A stretch of DNA of 64,000 nucleotides from NCBI GenBank assembly GCA_038380795.1, contig CM076275.1, positions 994,501-1,058,500 on the forward strand. The letters run 5' to 3'. Positions 12,701 through 37,591 of the stretch are shown here, in pieces. The notes beneath the pieces were generated by a model, which was not told the DNA's origin, did not search any database, and saw nothing but the letters and a program-made list of their open reading frames with translations. A program made the translations under genes and the position numbers. This DNA comes from Pyrocephalus nanus. Lineage: Eukaryota > Chordata > Aves > Passeriformes > Tyrannidae. Each line of letters begins with the position of its first letter. Within the stretch, counting starts at the first letter, position 1.

Positions 12701-15289
12701 CAAAATGCTCTTCTGTAACAAGAACAGTCCTGGTATGTGAGCAGCTCCTTCCTGTAACTGTTCTTTGGGGCCAGAAGCCCCGTTCTGAGTGATGGCAGAA
12801 CCACAAAGGTAAGTGACACTTTTAACCTGCTGAAACTTGTGTCTGTGATGTTTGCTCCTTCCTGGTAACTGCAGTGCTGGAATGGGTGTGCAGGAGGGAC
12901 CTGTGCTCCAGAAAGAAGCACAGCGTGTCCTGGGAGAGCAGGCAGGCTCCAGGTGAACTGTTCCCTTCCCAGGATGGCATCTTACCCTGGCTGGGCTATT
13001 CCAGCTGCATTCCAAGAACACGCAGACCATTTATTTAATGGAAACTACACAAGACAACTTACCTCCTTCCCAAAGCCAGGCAGTCAGGTCACAGCTTGTG
13101 AGAGAAAGGGAAGGTGCTGCTCAGGGGGAGGGAGGAGCCCTACCATGAAATGAAAACCTTCCCTGGGCTAGGATGAATAAATCCCCCGTCCCAGACGTGG
13201 TGCTGCCTGTCCCGGGTGCGTGGGGACCTCGTGACCCTGGTCTGGTCTAACCCAGCACCCCCAGTCCTCCTGCAGCCCCCCTGGCCTGGGCAGAGCCCCC
13301 TCAGTGCAGCATTCCCAGCCTGCAGCAGCTTTGCCTTGGCTCGTGGGAGTCCCGTGGGTTCCACTGCTGGTTCAAGCCGTGTCTCTGCACACGTGTTGTT
13401 TGCACTGTCTCCAACACTGGTGTTTCTGGAACACTTGGCACTCTCTAGGCAGTTGGAAGAGCAGTGTGGCTTTCTCCCTGCACACACACAGAGCTCTGTG
13501 TTCTCAGAGCGAGCCCTGGCAGATTTAACCCTTGAGAAAGCATGAGCAGCTGCTCAGCCATCAGTCCTGCAAGGCTGCTGTTCAGGAATTCCTCTCCTGC
13601 AAGGTAAGACAATGAGGAAGGGGAGGGAGGCCAGAAACTTTCTGCTGTTACAGCATGAGGGTCCCCTTGCTCCTGTCCCATCCCTGTCCCCAAATTATTT
13701 ATCCCATGTCATTACCTGGGACACCTGCCCAGTATTTAGGCTGTGCCAGTCCCTCTGGAACCCCTTCCCGTTCTGTGACAGGATTGCAGGTGTGGTGGTG
13801 TCCATCCTGTACTGGCTGGATTACACCTTCAAAGGAGGGTAACAAGCACCTGAAAACACTGGCCTTATTATTTAAAACAAAACCAAAATCCCACTTATTT
13901 TAAAAGAATGTGTGAAGGTGGTTTTTAAAAGTCTAAGAGAGGTTTAATCTGACCTTTGTGAAACCGCTTTGCTATGAAGATTAACAGTTAATAAGAAATA
14001 ATGTGGTTGAGGGGAATTAATTAAAGGCATTTTTTATTGCCCAGTCTGCTAAGACAGAATAAATTTAAAAAACACTGACCAGCATGTGCTGGTTGGGGAG
14101 GGCCCAAGGCAGTGGGGCTTGTGGGCAAGAAGACATTTCATAAGGAACTGTGATTGGGTCTTTAATGGCTTAACCAGGAAGAAGCACAGATTCTAGATCC
14201 CTGGATTCCAGGGTAAGGCATTAAGAAAACTGGAGGTTTGACTGAGGCTTCTCACTGCTGACTGCAAACCTTGGTTACACCCCAGAGCTGCTCCAGAGGC
14301 AGCAGTGGGGACTCCCCGTTCCTCGAGAGCAGCTCCTGCTCAGGCTCCCACGGGGTGAGCCAGATCAGCTCTAATGAGAGAACAATGGTGTGAGCTGCAT
14401 GAAAGGCTCCATCTGTCAAACTTCATCAGGGCTATTTTAAAAATAAACTGAGGCATTTGGTTCTCCCTGCAGTTTGTAGCTGCCTGCCAGCTATAGAGCT
14501 CTGAGTCGAAGGACTGTGATGAGTCCCTCCTCTCCCCAGCTTTCTGTATGTAATGACAATAGAACTGAGGGGCAGCACACACTGCTTAGGAGGGACATAA
14601 AACCAGACAGGTGTGAGAGGTGTGGAAACAGCCTGGCTTACAGCGACACTCAGCCTCCCCTGATGGGAATTCTTCCCTGCAGAAGGGTGGTGGCAGGGTA
14701 GCCTTGCCTTGGGCTGGCCCTGGACAGCTTGGCTGATGGGGTAGAAAATATAAACAGCATTGGGTGGCTGCAAGCACGTTAGCTCTCGATCCACAAGCTC
14801 GTTGTGGATGAATTCAGCACTGCTCACCTGCAAGGAAAGATGCAGGTCTCTCCTGCCTCAGGATCTGTGGTCACGAAATTGGAAAGCTCCCTTCTCTTCC
14901 AAAGGGATGTCCCTCTCCCCAGTGCCACCCCTGAGCTGCAGTTTTGTTGCCTTTTGTCAGCACCAGCAGGGCCTGCAACAAAGGCAGAACACGGACAGGA
15001 GTCTCAGGAGCTGCTGAAGTGCAGTGCTGGCTGTTAATACACATGGCTTTATTAATTTACCATGTCCTGCCCTCAGGATTTGTGACCAAAGGCCATTTTG
15101 CTTCCTACCTGTGCTCTCTTTAGCAGATCAGTAGTAACACAAAGCCAGCCAGGAGCCTGCCTCTCCAGCTCCAAGGTGATGATCACCAAGACCAGCGTGG
15201 AGCCCCTCAACTGCACGAGCTGGTGGGAGGCCATCCAGTGCTGCAGCTGCCTGGTCAAGAGCGCCACGTGGAGGGAAGGATTCCTCTGA
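787..15289 (+). CDS. SEPTIN8: SEPTIN8, septin-8, 3' part of the gene (5' exons lie before the window)
   Basis: GTP-binding septin of the SEPT6 group; it assembles with other septins into filaments at membranes and the cytoskeleton. Exons seen: 787-883, 1221-1389, 1642-1774, 2360-2550, then an alternative last exon. Phases run consistently (0-1, 1-2, 2-0, 0-2) and each exon has AG/GT borders. The first encodes [19 protein letters not shown], the end of the GTPase domain. The second encodes the septin unique element region ([18 protein letters not shown]). The third and fourth encode the long charged C-terminal coiled coil ending in KKDKDKK. With the distal exon 15124-15289 the visible part is 251 residues, the length expected for the same part of the 483-residue human long form. 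The gene is collinear with its mammalian counterpart, next to CCNI2 and KIF3A. Identity is very secure. The use of each 3' end in this species is inferred. Confidence 0.96.
2551..2554 (+). other. SEPTIN8: SEPTIN8 intron-retention stop: short C-terminus
   Basis: If the donor GTAAGT at 2551 is not used, the frame runs AAG TAA, so the protein ends in KDKDKKK directly after the coiled coil. This is the shortest of three C-termini the sequence permits. Whether such transcripts are made cannot be seen from the DNA. Confidence 0.4.
4420..5884. repeat. 45-bp minisatellite, about 32 copies, in a SEPTIN8 intron
   Basis: The unit is 'gggcattgaggggatctgtg' followed by 'tgttccagggaatccccaca' and 'caccct'. 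Variants are CC/CCC before AGGG, cacacaccct / cagaccct / tacagagct ends, and gggc/ggggc starts. Because 45 is a multiple of three and the unit lacks stops in several frames, long reading frames (up to 424 codons on the minus strand) appear. They repeat the same 15 residues and are not genes. The variant ends occur in mixed order along the array. Confidence 0.95.
6371..7004 (+). other. SEPTIN8: SEPTIN8 proximal alternative terminal exon and 3'UTR
   Basis: A long T-rich tract (from about 6338) runs into TTTCTTTCAG at 6361-6370, a very strong 3' splice site. Joined to 2550, it completes codon AAT and meets TAA at 6372-6374, giving a C-terminus KDKDKKN as found in other SEPT6-group septins. The AT-rich sequence that follows has AATAAA signals at 6829-6834 and 6999-7004, with a TA/GA simple repeat between them (6960-6994). 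UTR-like sequence continues to about 9290, so a longer 3'UTR is possible. Splice-site strength and the family-typical ending are what I see. Use of the exon is inferred. Confidence 0.65.
7005..14032. other. SEPTIN8 long-isoform intron; UTR-like to about 9290, otherwise empty
   Basis: The first 2.3 kb is AT-rich and could be extended 3'UTR of the proximal SEPTIN8 message. From about 9300 to 14030 composition is mixed. Apart from the 19-bp repeat at 9471-9531 I recognise no exon, transposon or RNA gene. Confidence 0.45.
9471..9531. repeat. 19-bp tandem repeat, about 3 copies
   Basis: The unit 'gggagggatccacaaggca' is repeated three times with no differences between copies. It lies in the long SEPTIN8 intron. 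Confidence 0.9.
14033..14038 (-). terminator. candidate CCNI2 polyadenylation signal
   Basis: TTTATT on the plus strand reads AATAAA on the minus strand, about 395 bases after the CCNI2 stop codon, with no nearer canonical signal noticed. It gives a 3'UTR of ordinary length. Confidence 0.45.
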
Positions 15290-16256
15290 GGCAGCTGGGT
15301 GGGATGGGGCTTGTTGGACATCCCCATGGCACGGAACTGGAGAGAAGAGAAAGTGTACATATATATATAAATATATATACAGAGAAAAGCAGAGGTCAGT
15401 GAAGTTTCTATGTTTTCATATGTCATCACCCAGAAGTACAGATGAATTTCATCTCATACCAGGAAACCTGAAGGCTTCCCCCGCCTTTTTCTTTGTGTTT
15501 TGTGTTTGTACTTGCCAATCATTGGACTGATAATGAATGTACAAGGTCTGTGTTTCCTAACAATCTCTGAAGTTTCTGCGTTGTCCAGATTGCTGCCCGG
15601 GAGATTCAGTTCAGGCCAGCAGCTCCAGATCCAGCAGCACCAGTAATACCAACTGCACTCTGAACTTCCCGAGGAGACAAGCACCTGCAAAAGGCAGTTC
15701 TCACAATCAGCAGCCTAAAATGGCTCGATATTTGCACATAACCTTAAAAAAGGGATCCAGGATGTGTTTGCATCACATGAATTTTGCCTTACTAGCACAT
15801 GATCGTTTCCTGAAGACAAAGTTTAATTGTTTCTATCAAATGTTTAGTAACTGCAATGTGAACTAAGTGCCAGGTCGGGGTAGTCTCATTGCATAAATGA
15901 ATAATTAGTGGGATGAAAAGGAAAGTGATTTAAGAAAAAAACCTGTGTGTGAAATGTAGCAACACTCTGACAGCTTTCTATGTACAGTATTAATAGAAGG
16001 GAAATAGTTAGAAATATTTTTGCAGCGTGTATTTAAAAAAATAAAAATGGCATAGAGTTGTGCATTATGAGAATCTTTTTAATATCCATTTCAGTTGCCC
16101 TTTAAAGACAGGAGTAAATTTTTTTCAGCAAAAGGAAAGGTTTTAAATAGTAGAAAATTTAAAAAATTAATTTAAAAAGAAAGTTACTGTAATATTCTTT
16201 AAAAGACTTGCAGATAGGTAGGAACAGGTAGTTTGCAGAGCATCTTGGGAAGGATG

Positions 16257-16296
<40 letters not shown>

Positions 16297-17845
16297 AGTC
16301 TTATTTGATAAGGAGTTGTTTCTTTAAAGAAAAAAATTGCAAAACGTAGTGCTTACAATGTTTAAGAAATCCGTTGGTGTTGCTGTGTAAAGATCCCACT
16401 GAAGCTTATCCAGGATAATTCTTTCCATTCTCAAGATCTCAGCTGGAGAGCATTTACAGCTGCTCTGCACCACCAGTGTCTGCACCGATGGGATTACCTG
16501 TAAAAAAGTTTAAAAATTTGAAAAAATAAAGAAGCCAACGTCCTACACAGTGCTGTGTGTGCTTCTCTGTCCTATGAAGGGATCTGACAAGGTTCAACAA
16601 GTCTGTGCAAAGCAGAGTGCTCATCCACGAGCCCTTGTTACTTGGGGTAAACAAATTAACACTTCTTCATTGTGTCCAAGTTGTTGAAAGACCTGGAAAC
16701 ATGAACGACTTCTAGTGTGTTGAAAATGGAACATACAGACCTCATCCTCTTCACTGGTTTTGCTGCAAGGACAAGGCAAGACACTGCAATGCACGGCAGA
16801 TATTTTAATTGGGCCTGAAGGGAGAAGAAAACACCAAGTAAAGAAGGTAAGAGTCTTGTGGGAAATAATTGCATTCTATGACACATGCACAAGTTTCAAA
16901 CTTTCATTTGAGTTACAGTTGCTTCTGAATTAGTTTAGCTACAGAATCTGGGAATAGAACAAGGAAATTCAAAAGTGAAGCAGAATAAATCCTCTTACTG
17001 GTTCAACCTTTATTTATGTATCCCACAATTTTTAGACTATGCAGTGCCACATTATTTACAATGCAGTGTTACTCCTCTCCTCAGATACTGGTTAAGATTG
17101 GCCTTCAGGAAGAATTTCTTCATGGAGGGGGTTGTTAAGCCCAGGGAGGTGTTGACTGAATGACTGGATGTGGCACTCTGGTTTGGTTGACAAGGTGCTG
17201 ATCAGTCAAAGGTTGGACTTGATGATCTTGGAGGCCTTCTCCAACCTTAATGATTCTGTGATTCCACGTGCCAGTATCAATCTATTGAGATTGAGAGCTG
17301 CAAGGCTCAGCTCAGCTCCTAACTTTGCTGTTGCTCCAGTGGCAGAAAATGTCAGCCCCACAGTTTGGTTCAAAATTGTGGTTTCAAAACTAAAATATTA
17401 AAAGCAATAACATAAATGCCTTGTGTTTAGCAAAGACAGCCAGATGATAATGAGTTCTTTGGACTTATCACAGTATTTGGACTCAGTTCACATACACACT
17501 GTTAACGAGGCCTGTGCATCAGTGGAACCTCATCAAACACTCAGGTTCATACATTATATTTGTGTGTGCTTAAAGCCTTCCCCAGCAGCGACCCCGACTG
17601 CTCCCTAAATCTGCTGCCAAACATAGTCCCTGCTTTGTGTGTAAACTGCTTACAGGCTCTTTACATTCCCAGGCAGTAATCTGGCCAGGGAGAAGCTGAG
17701 AGATCTCTACCTTCACTGATGCCAACAGCCTGCTGAAGATGCTGGTCACCAGGGCAAACCCTTCAGGGTAAAACTGGAACTTGGAGCTTATTTCTGCAAT
17801 CCAGAGAAGTGCTGTCTTGTAACTCGACAGAGAGATATCTGTGCC
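14432..17845 (-). CDS. CCNI2: CCNI2, cyclin-I family protein; first exon not found
   Basis: Five minus-strand exons fit the cyclin-I fold: 17711-17845, 16737-16814, 16357-16497, 15109-15336 and 14432-14827 (stop TAG at 14432-14434). All have AG acceptors and GT donors and all are phase 0, 326 codons in all. Recognisable blocks are [71 protein letters not shown] and [11 protein letters not shown], all close to cyclin I. Position between SEPTIN8 and KIF3A and convergence with SEPTIN8 identify it as CCNI2 rather than CCNI. No N-terminal exon (the usual helix-rich start before the cyclin box) was found between 17846 and 20900. The second exon carries a 1-nt shift relative to the family, apparently compensated by its donor. 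It is probably a functional or recently decaying gene. Cyclin-I proteins are atypical cyclins expressed in post-mitotic cells and may activate CDK5. Confidence 0.82.
15124..15289 (+). CDS. SEPTIN8: SEPTIN8 distal alternative coding exon (palmitoylation-type CCSC tail)
   Basis: Acceptor CTCTCTTTAG at 15114-15123. The exon adds one base to the codon begun at 2549-2550 and then 55 codons including TGA at 15287-15289. The encoded tail runs from [10 protein letters not shown] through [16 protein letters not shown] and IQCCSCLVK to WREGFL. This closely matches my memory of the end of the long human SEPTIN8 isoform. In rodents that isoform is, as I recall, palmitoylated on its C-terminal cysteines and found in neuronal filopodia. 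The CCSC cluster that would be modified is intact. The exon lies entirely inside a CCNI2 coding exon on the other strand. Splicing to it needs a 12.6-kb intron (2551-15123). Confidence 0.88.
15358..15380. repeat. TA-rich microsatellite
   Basis: An imperfect TA run just beyond the acceptor of the CCNI2 exon 15109-15336 (upstream of it on the minus strand). Confidence 0.85.
16040..16045 (+). terminator. candidate polyadenylation signal of the long SEPTIN8 transcript
   Basis: AATAAA in an AT-rich stretch about 750 bases after the distal SEPTIN8 stop. It precedes the next CCNI2 exon (16357-16497), so the long SEPTIN8 message would overlap only the last two CCNI2 exons and part of an intron. Position and motif only. 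Confidence 0.4.
16255..16291. repeat. TG dinucleotide microsatellite
   Basis: A run of about 17 TG units with one CG interruption. It lies in the CCNI2 intron just downstream of exon 16357-16497. Confidence 0.95.
17090..17268 (+). mobile_element. CR1 LINE 3' fragment
   Basis: The sequence runs from a 'ttcaggaagaatttcttc' block through 'ggttggacttgatgatct' to 'ctccaaccttaatgattctgtgatt'. These are the landmarks of the 3' end of the chicken repeat 1 family, truncated at its 5' side as usual. It lies upstream of the CCNI2 exon 16737-16814, in the intron. Confidence 0.8.
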
Positions 17846-18487
17846 CTGAGGGGGAGGAAAAGTTAGAAGAGAAATATGGTTAGTGCTTTGATGATTTTGT
17901 TAACATATCTCCAAAGGAAGACTCAAATCTTTTTAAGTGCTCTAATTAGCATTGTGGATGTCTGGAGGCTTGAAATGAAGGGAGTTGTGGGCTGTGTCTG
18001 CAGAGGGAGGGCAAGGGCACATTTTGGTGCTGTTTAACCCACTGGTTTGTGTTGCTCACCCAGCCATGCCCAGCTGGGTGCCCCAGGCCTGGGACTGGGC
18101 TGTACTGGGGCAGTGAGTGGGGAAGCACCCAGCCCTCCCAAAATGAGCTCTTACAAACCAGGTGCTGGCTGTGCTTGCTATTCCCACCCTGGGAAAGCTG
18201 CAGCCTCCATGCAGCCCAGTTCCACTCGGGCAGCCTCGACAGAGAAACTGGACTCAGGAGCTGGCTGTGATTTACTCTGCGAGAGTTTTAGCAGCCCTTG
18301 AATTTGCTGAGCATTGGGACCACAGAGCCAGGTTTGTGACTCCCCCAAGGCACCTGGACAAATGTACTGGGGTTTTCTTTCTTATATCTTATTTGAAGCT
18401 GCTTTGAGGTGAGAAGGCCTCTGGCTGCCAGGACAATGCACGCAGGACCCTGGCACACACCTGAACCCTGCTGTGGGGAACTGAGAG

Positions 18488-19033
18488 TGTTGCCCGTGAC
18501 AGAAACACAAACCAACAGAGTGTCAGTTTATGCGGTGCTTTATTAGGGGCCCCGGGGACCTGTGGACTAACGTCCCAAGTCAGAGTCCCGAAGACCCTCA
18601 TGTCGACTATACCTTTTATACTCCTTAACAAACAATGCTACATAGTTGGCTTACACATCAAAGCAAATATACCAGGTGTACATAAACAATCAACCGTTGA
18701 CCCTCCCACCATTAATCTACCTTAACGACCTAACTCTAGACATTGTGTGACTGACTCCCACCACCAAACCACATCCTATCTCTAGTTACAAATTATTTTG
18801 TACTTGGTTCTGCATGCTCGACTTAATCCATTGATTATTGTTTCTTCTTAGTTAGTACATTCTTTACTCAAACAAGCCCTGGCCTGCTTCTGGCAGGGCC
18901 TCTTCCAGGCCTTCCCTACGGCAAGGCCTTGACCAAACTACTGCTAATGCCTTAACTAGTGCAACAAGAGGGCCAAGCAGCCACACAGAACAGACAACAT
19001 CAACCACCAATTTGTTTACTATTACTCATCACA
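18488..19033 (-). mobile_element. solo LTR of an endogenous retrovirus, minus orientation
   Basis: Read on the minus strand the element begins TGTGATGAG and ends GGGCAACA, i.e. TG...CA ends. It has a U3-like part, a TATA box (TATAAAA, 18620 to 18614) and a polyadenylation signal AATAAA (18544 to 18539) about 70 bases further on, followed by a T/G-rich U5-like stretch: the layout of a retroviral LTR. An alternative inner end is 18497. No flanking gag/pol sequence was seen, so it is a solo LTR. I could not find a convincing target-site duplication. It ends about 640 bases upstream of the first recognised CCNI2 exon, and its promoter would read toward that gene. Confidence 0.75.
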
Positions 19034-20416
19034 TTACCTTAATTTGCTTAATCTGGTAGTAAAAATACTTGGTAAGAAGTAGCATTTCTAGACTATTGCA
19101 CAAGAGACAAGGCTGGCAGGGCACTTCTGTGCATACTGCCATGGTTCTGCTGCACTTACAGGAGCAGCTGAGCAAAAATGTTTCCATTGTACACAGAGGC
19201 CACCGCCCTCCCCAGCCCAGCTGGGCCCATCTCACCTGCACAGGCTCCCCCTGCTCTCTCCCCAGCCCAGCTGGGCCCATCTCACCTGCACAGGCTCCCC
19301 CTGCTCTCTCCCCAGCCCAGCTGGGCCCATCTCACCTGCACAGGCTCCCCCTGCTCTCTCCCCAGCCCAGATGGGTCTGTCTCACCTGCACAGGCTCCCC
19401 CTGCTCTCTCCCCAGCCCAGATGGGTCTGTCTCACCTGCACAGGCTCCCCCTGCTCTCTCCCCAGTTCCCAGTTATACATTTTCTGCTGCGAAATGACTC
19501 CATGAGTCCGCAGATCTCAGTGCTCAGCACAGCTCTGGGTAGCACCATGGCAGTGAATAAACTGCAAAGTGACTGAACACCCGGTCCTTGCTCTTCCTGA
19601 CTCACCTGGAGACACTCCCTGGGGTGAGGGAATGGCCCTGTCCCGTCATTCCGGCCCTGTGACACACCGGTCAGTTTGGTGGGGGAGCTCTGCAAGCCCC
19701 AGATCAGTCCTGTCCACATTCCTGCTCCCACCTCCATCCCTCCGGCAAAAATACAGCACAGCTGGCACACAGCCCTCGGTTTGTGCCTGTGCCTGGGGCT
19801 CCGTGCCGGGCATTCCTGGCCTTGCCCTGGGATCCCAGGCCCTGCTTGTCCACAGCCAAGGGACTGGAACAAGACCCTGTGAGCTGCCAACAGGATTTGG
19901 GTGTGCAGAAACGTGGGGGAGTGAGACAGGTAGGACTGAGGAGCCAAGGAAACTATTCATGGACCTTTCCTGTTGTGCAAAATTATGTCTTTGACTCTTA
20001 ATGACATATATTATGAAAGGAAAAAGCCAGATTGTTGGAGTAACTTAGTCTAGTTCCTGTAAATGTTCAGCACGTGGACAGTGTGATGTGGACACGCAGC
20101 AGGGTGAGTAGAACACTGGTGTGGAGGATCCCAGCAGCATCCCGGGAGAATTTACACTAAATGGCAGACAACCTGGCCATGTGCTTCTTCTATTCACAGG
20201 GCTAATTGATTTCTGTGCCACTTGGTCTGTCTTGTTTATATTTAAGGCACTCTGCATTCCCTCTGTCTCAGGAGTAATTCAGAACGTTCCAGTCAGGAAA
20301 AGGAGGTGATGGATTTTATGTGTGAAGAACAGGTTGGAGCTGCATCCCCGTCAGAGCCCCAGAAACCCGTCAGGGCCCAGTCAGACCCAGTGAACCACAA
20401 TCAGAGCGCTCAGAGC
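19034..20416. other. interval between LTR and KIF3A promoter
   Basis: Searched on the minus strand for the missing first CCNI2 exon; none recognised. Contains the 50-bp minisatellite at 19211-19465. Mixed composition otherwise. Confidence 0.45.
19211..19465. repeat. 50-bp minisatellite, 5 copies
   Basis: The unit starts 'cccagcccagctgggcccat' and continues 'ctcacctgcacaggctcccc'. Copies begin at 19211, 19261, 19311, 19361 and 19411, exactly 50 bases apart. The last two share an ATGGGTCTGT variant. Confidence 0.95.
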
Positions 20417-20715
20417 CCCCCGGACCCCGATCATCCCCTCAAACCCCGACCATCCCCTCAGATCCCCCTCAGCCCCTCCGGACCCCGATCATCCCCTCAG
20501 ACCCCGACCATCCCCCCAGACCCCGACCATCCCCCCAGACCCCGACCATCCCCCCAGACCCCGATCATCCCCTCAAACCCCGACCATCCCCTCAGACCCC
20601 GACCATCCCCCCAGACCCCGACCATCCCCCCAGACCCCGACCATCCCCTCAGAGCCCGACCATCCCCTCAGACCCCGACCATCCCCTCAGAGCCCGACCA
20701 TCCCCTCAGAGCCCG
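20417..20715. repeat. 19-bp C-rich tandem array next to the KIF3A promoter
   Basis: Units such as 'gaccccgaccatcccctca' recur about 15 times, with T/C, AGAGCCC/AGACCCC and ATC/CCATC variants. The array is almost purine-free apart from GA steps and merges directly into the CpG-rich KIF3A promoter. Confidence 0.93.
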
Positions 20716-20719
20716 GGCG

Positions 20720-20930
20720 GTGTCCGGGCCCGCCCCCCCGCCGTTCCCATGGTGACGGGACGCCCCGCCCGCCCCCGCCGTTTCGGCCTCGCCATTGGCT
20801 GTTCCTGCTGCGGCCCCGCCTCCCCTGGCCGGCCATTGGGCTCGCGGATTGGGCGCGGGGCGGGGCGGTGCATGCGCGCTGCCGTCATTGTGCGCGGTGC
20901 CGCCGCCCGGGCGGTGCCGCCATCGCCATC
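20720..20930 (+). promoter_or_regulatory. KIF3A: KIF3A CpG-island promoter and 5'UTR
   Basis: CpG-dense, TATA-less sequence ending at the start codon. It has three inverted CCAAT boxes (CCATTGG in 20791-20800 and 20831-20840, GATTGGG near 20847) and a GCATGCGCGC motif like an NRF1 site near 20871. This is the usual architecture of a broadly expressed promoter. The island continues into intron 1 to about 21330. The transcription start itself cannot be fixed. Confidence 0.8.

Positions 20931-37591
<16,661 letters not shown>

Noticed and set aside
15454..15690. Minus-strand 78-codon frame as a further CCNI2 exon
   Set aside because: The flanking exons 16357-16497 and 15109-15336 join in phase and are contiguous in the cyclin family, so no exon is needed here.
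14432..17845. Calling CCNI2 a pseudogene
   Set aside because: Only one frame problem is seen, a consistent donor shift repairs it, and the other four exons are clean. The missing first exon alone is not enough.
18488..19033. A full endogenous provirus
   Set aside because: Only one LTR is present, with no internal retroviral sequence on either side.
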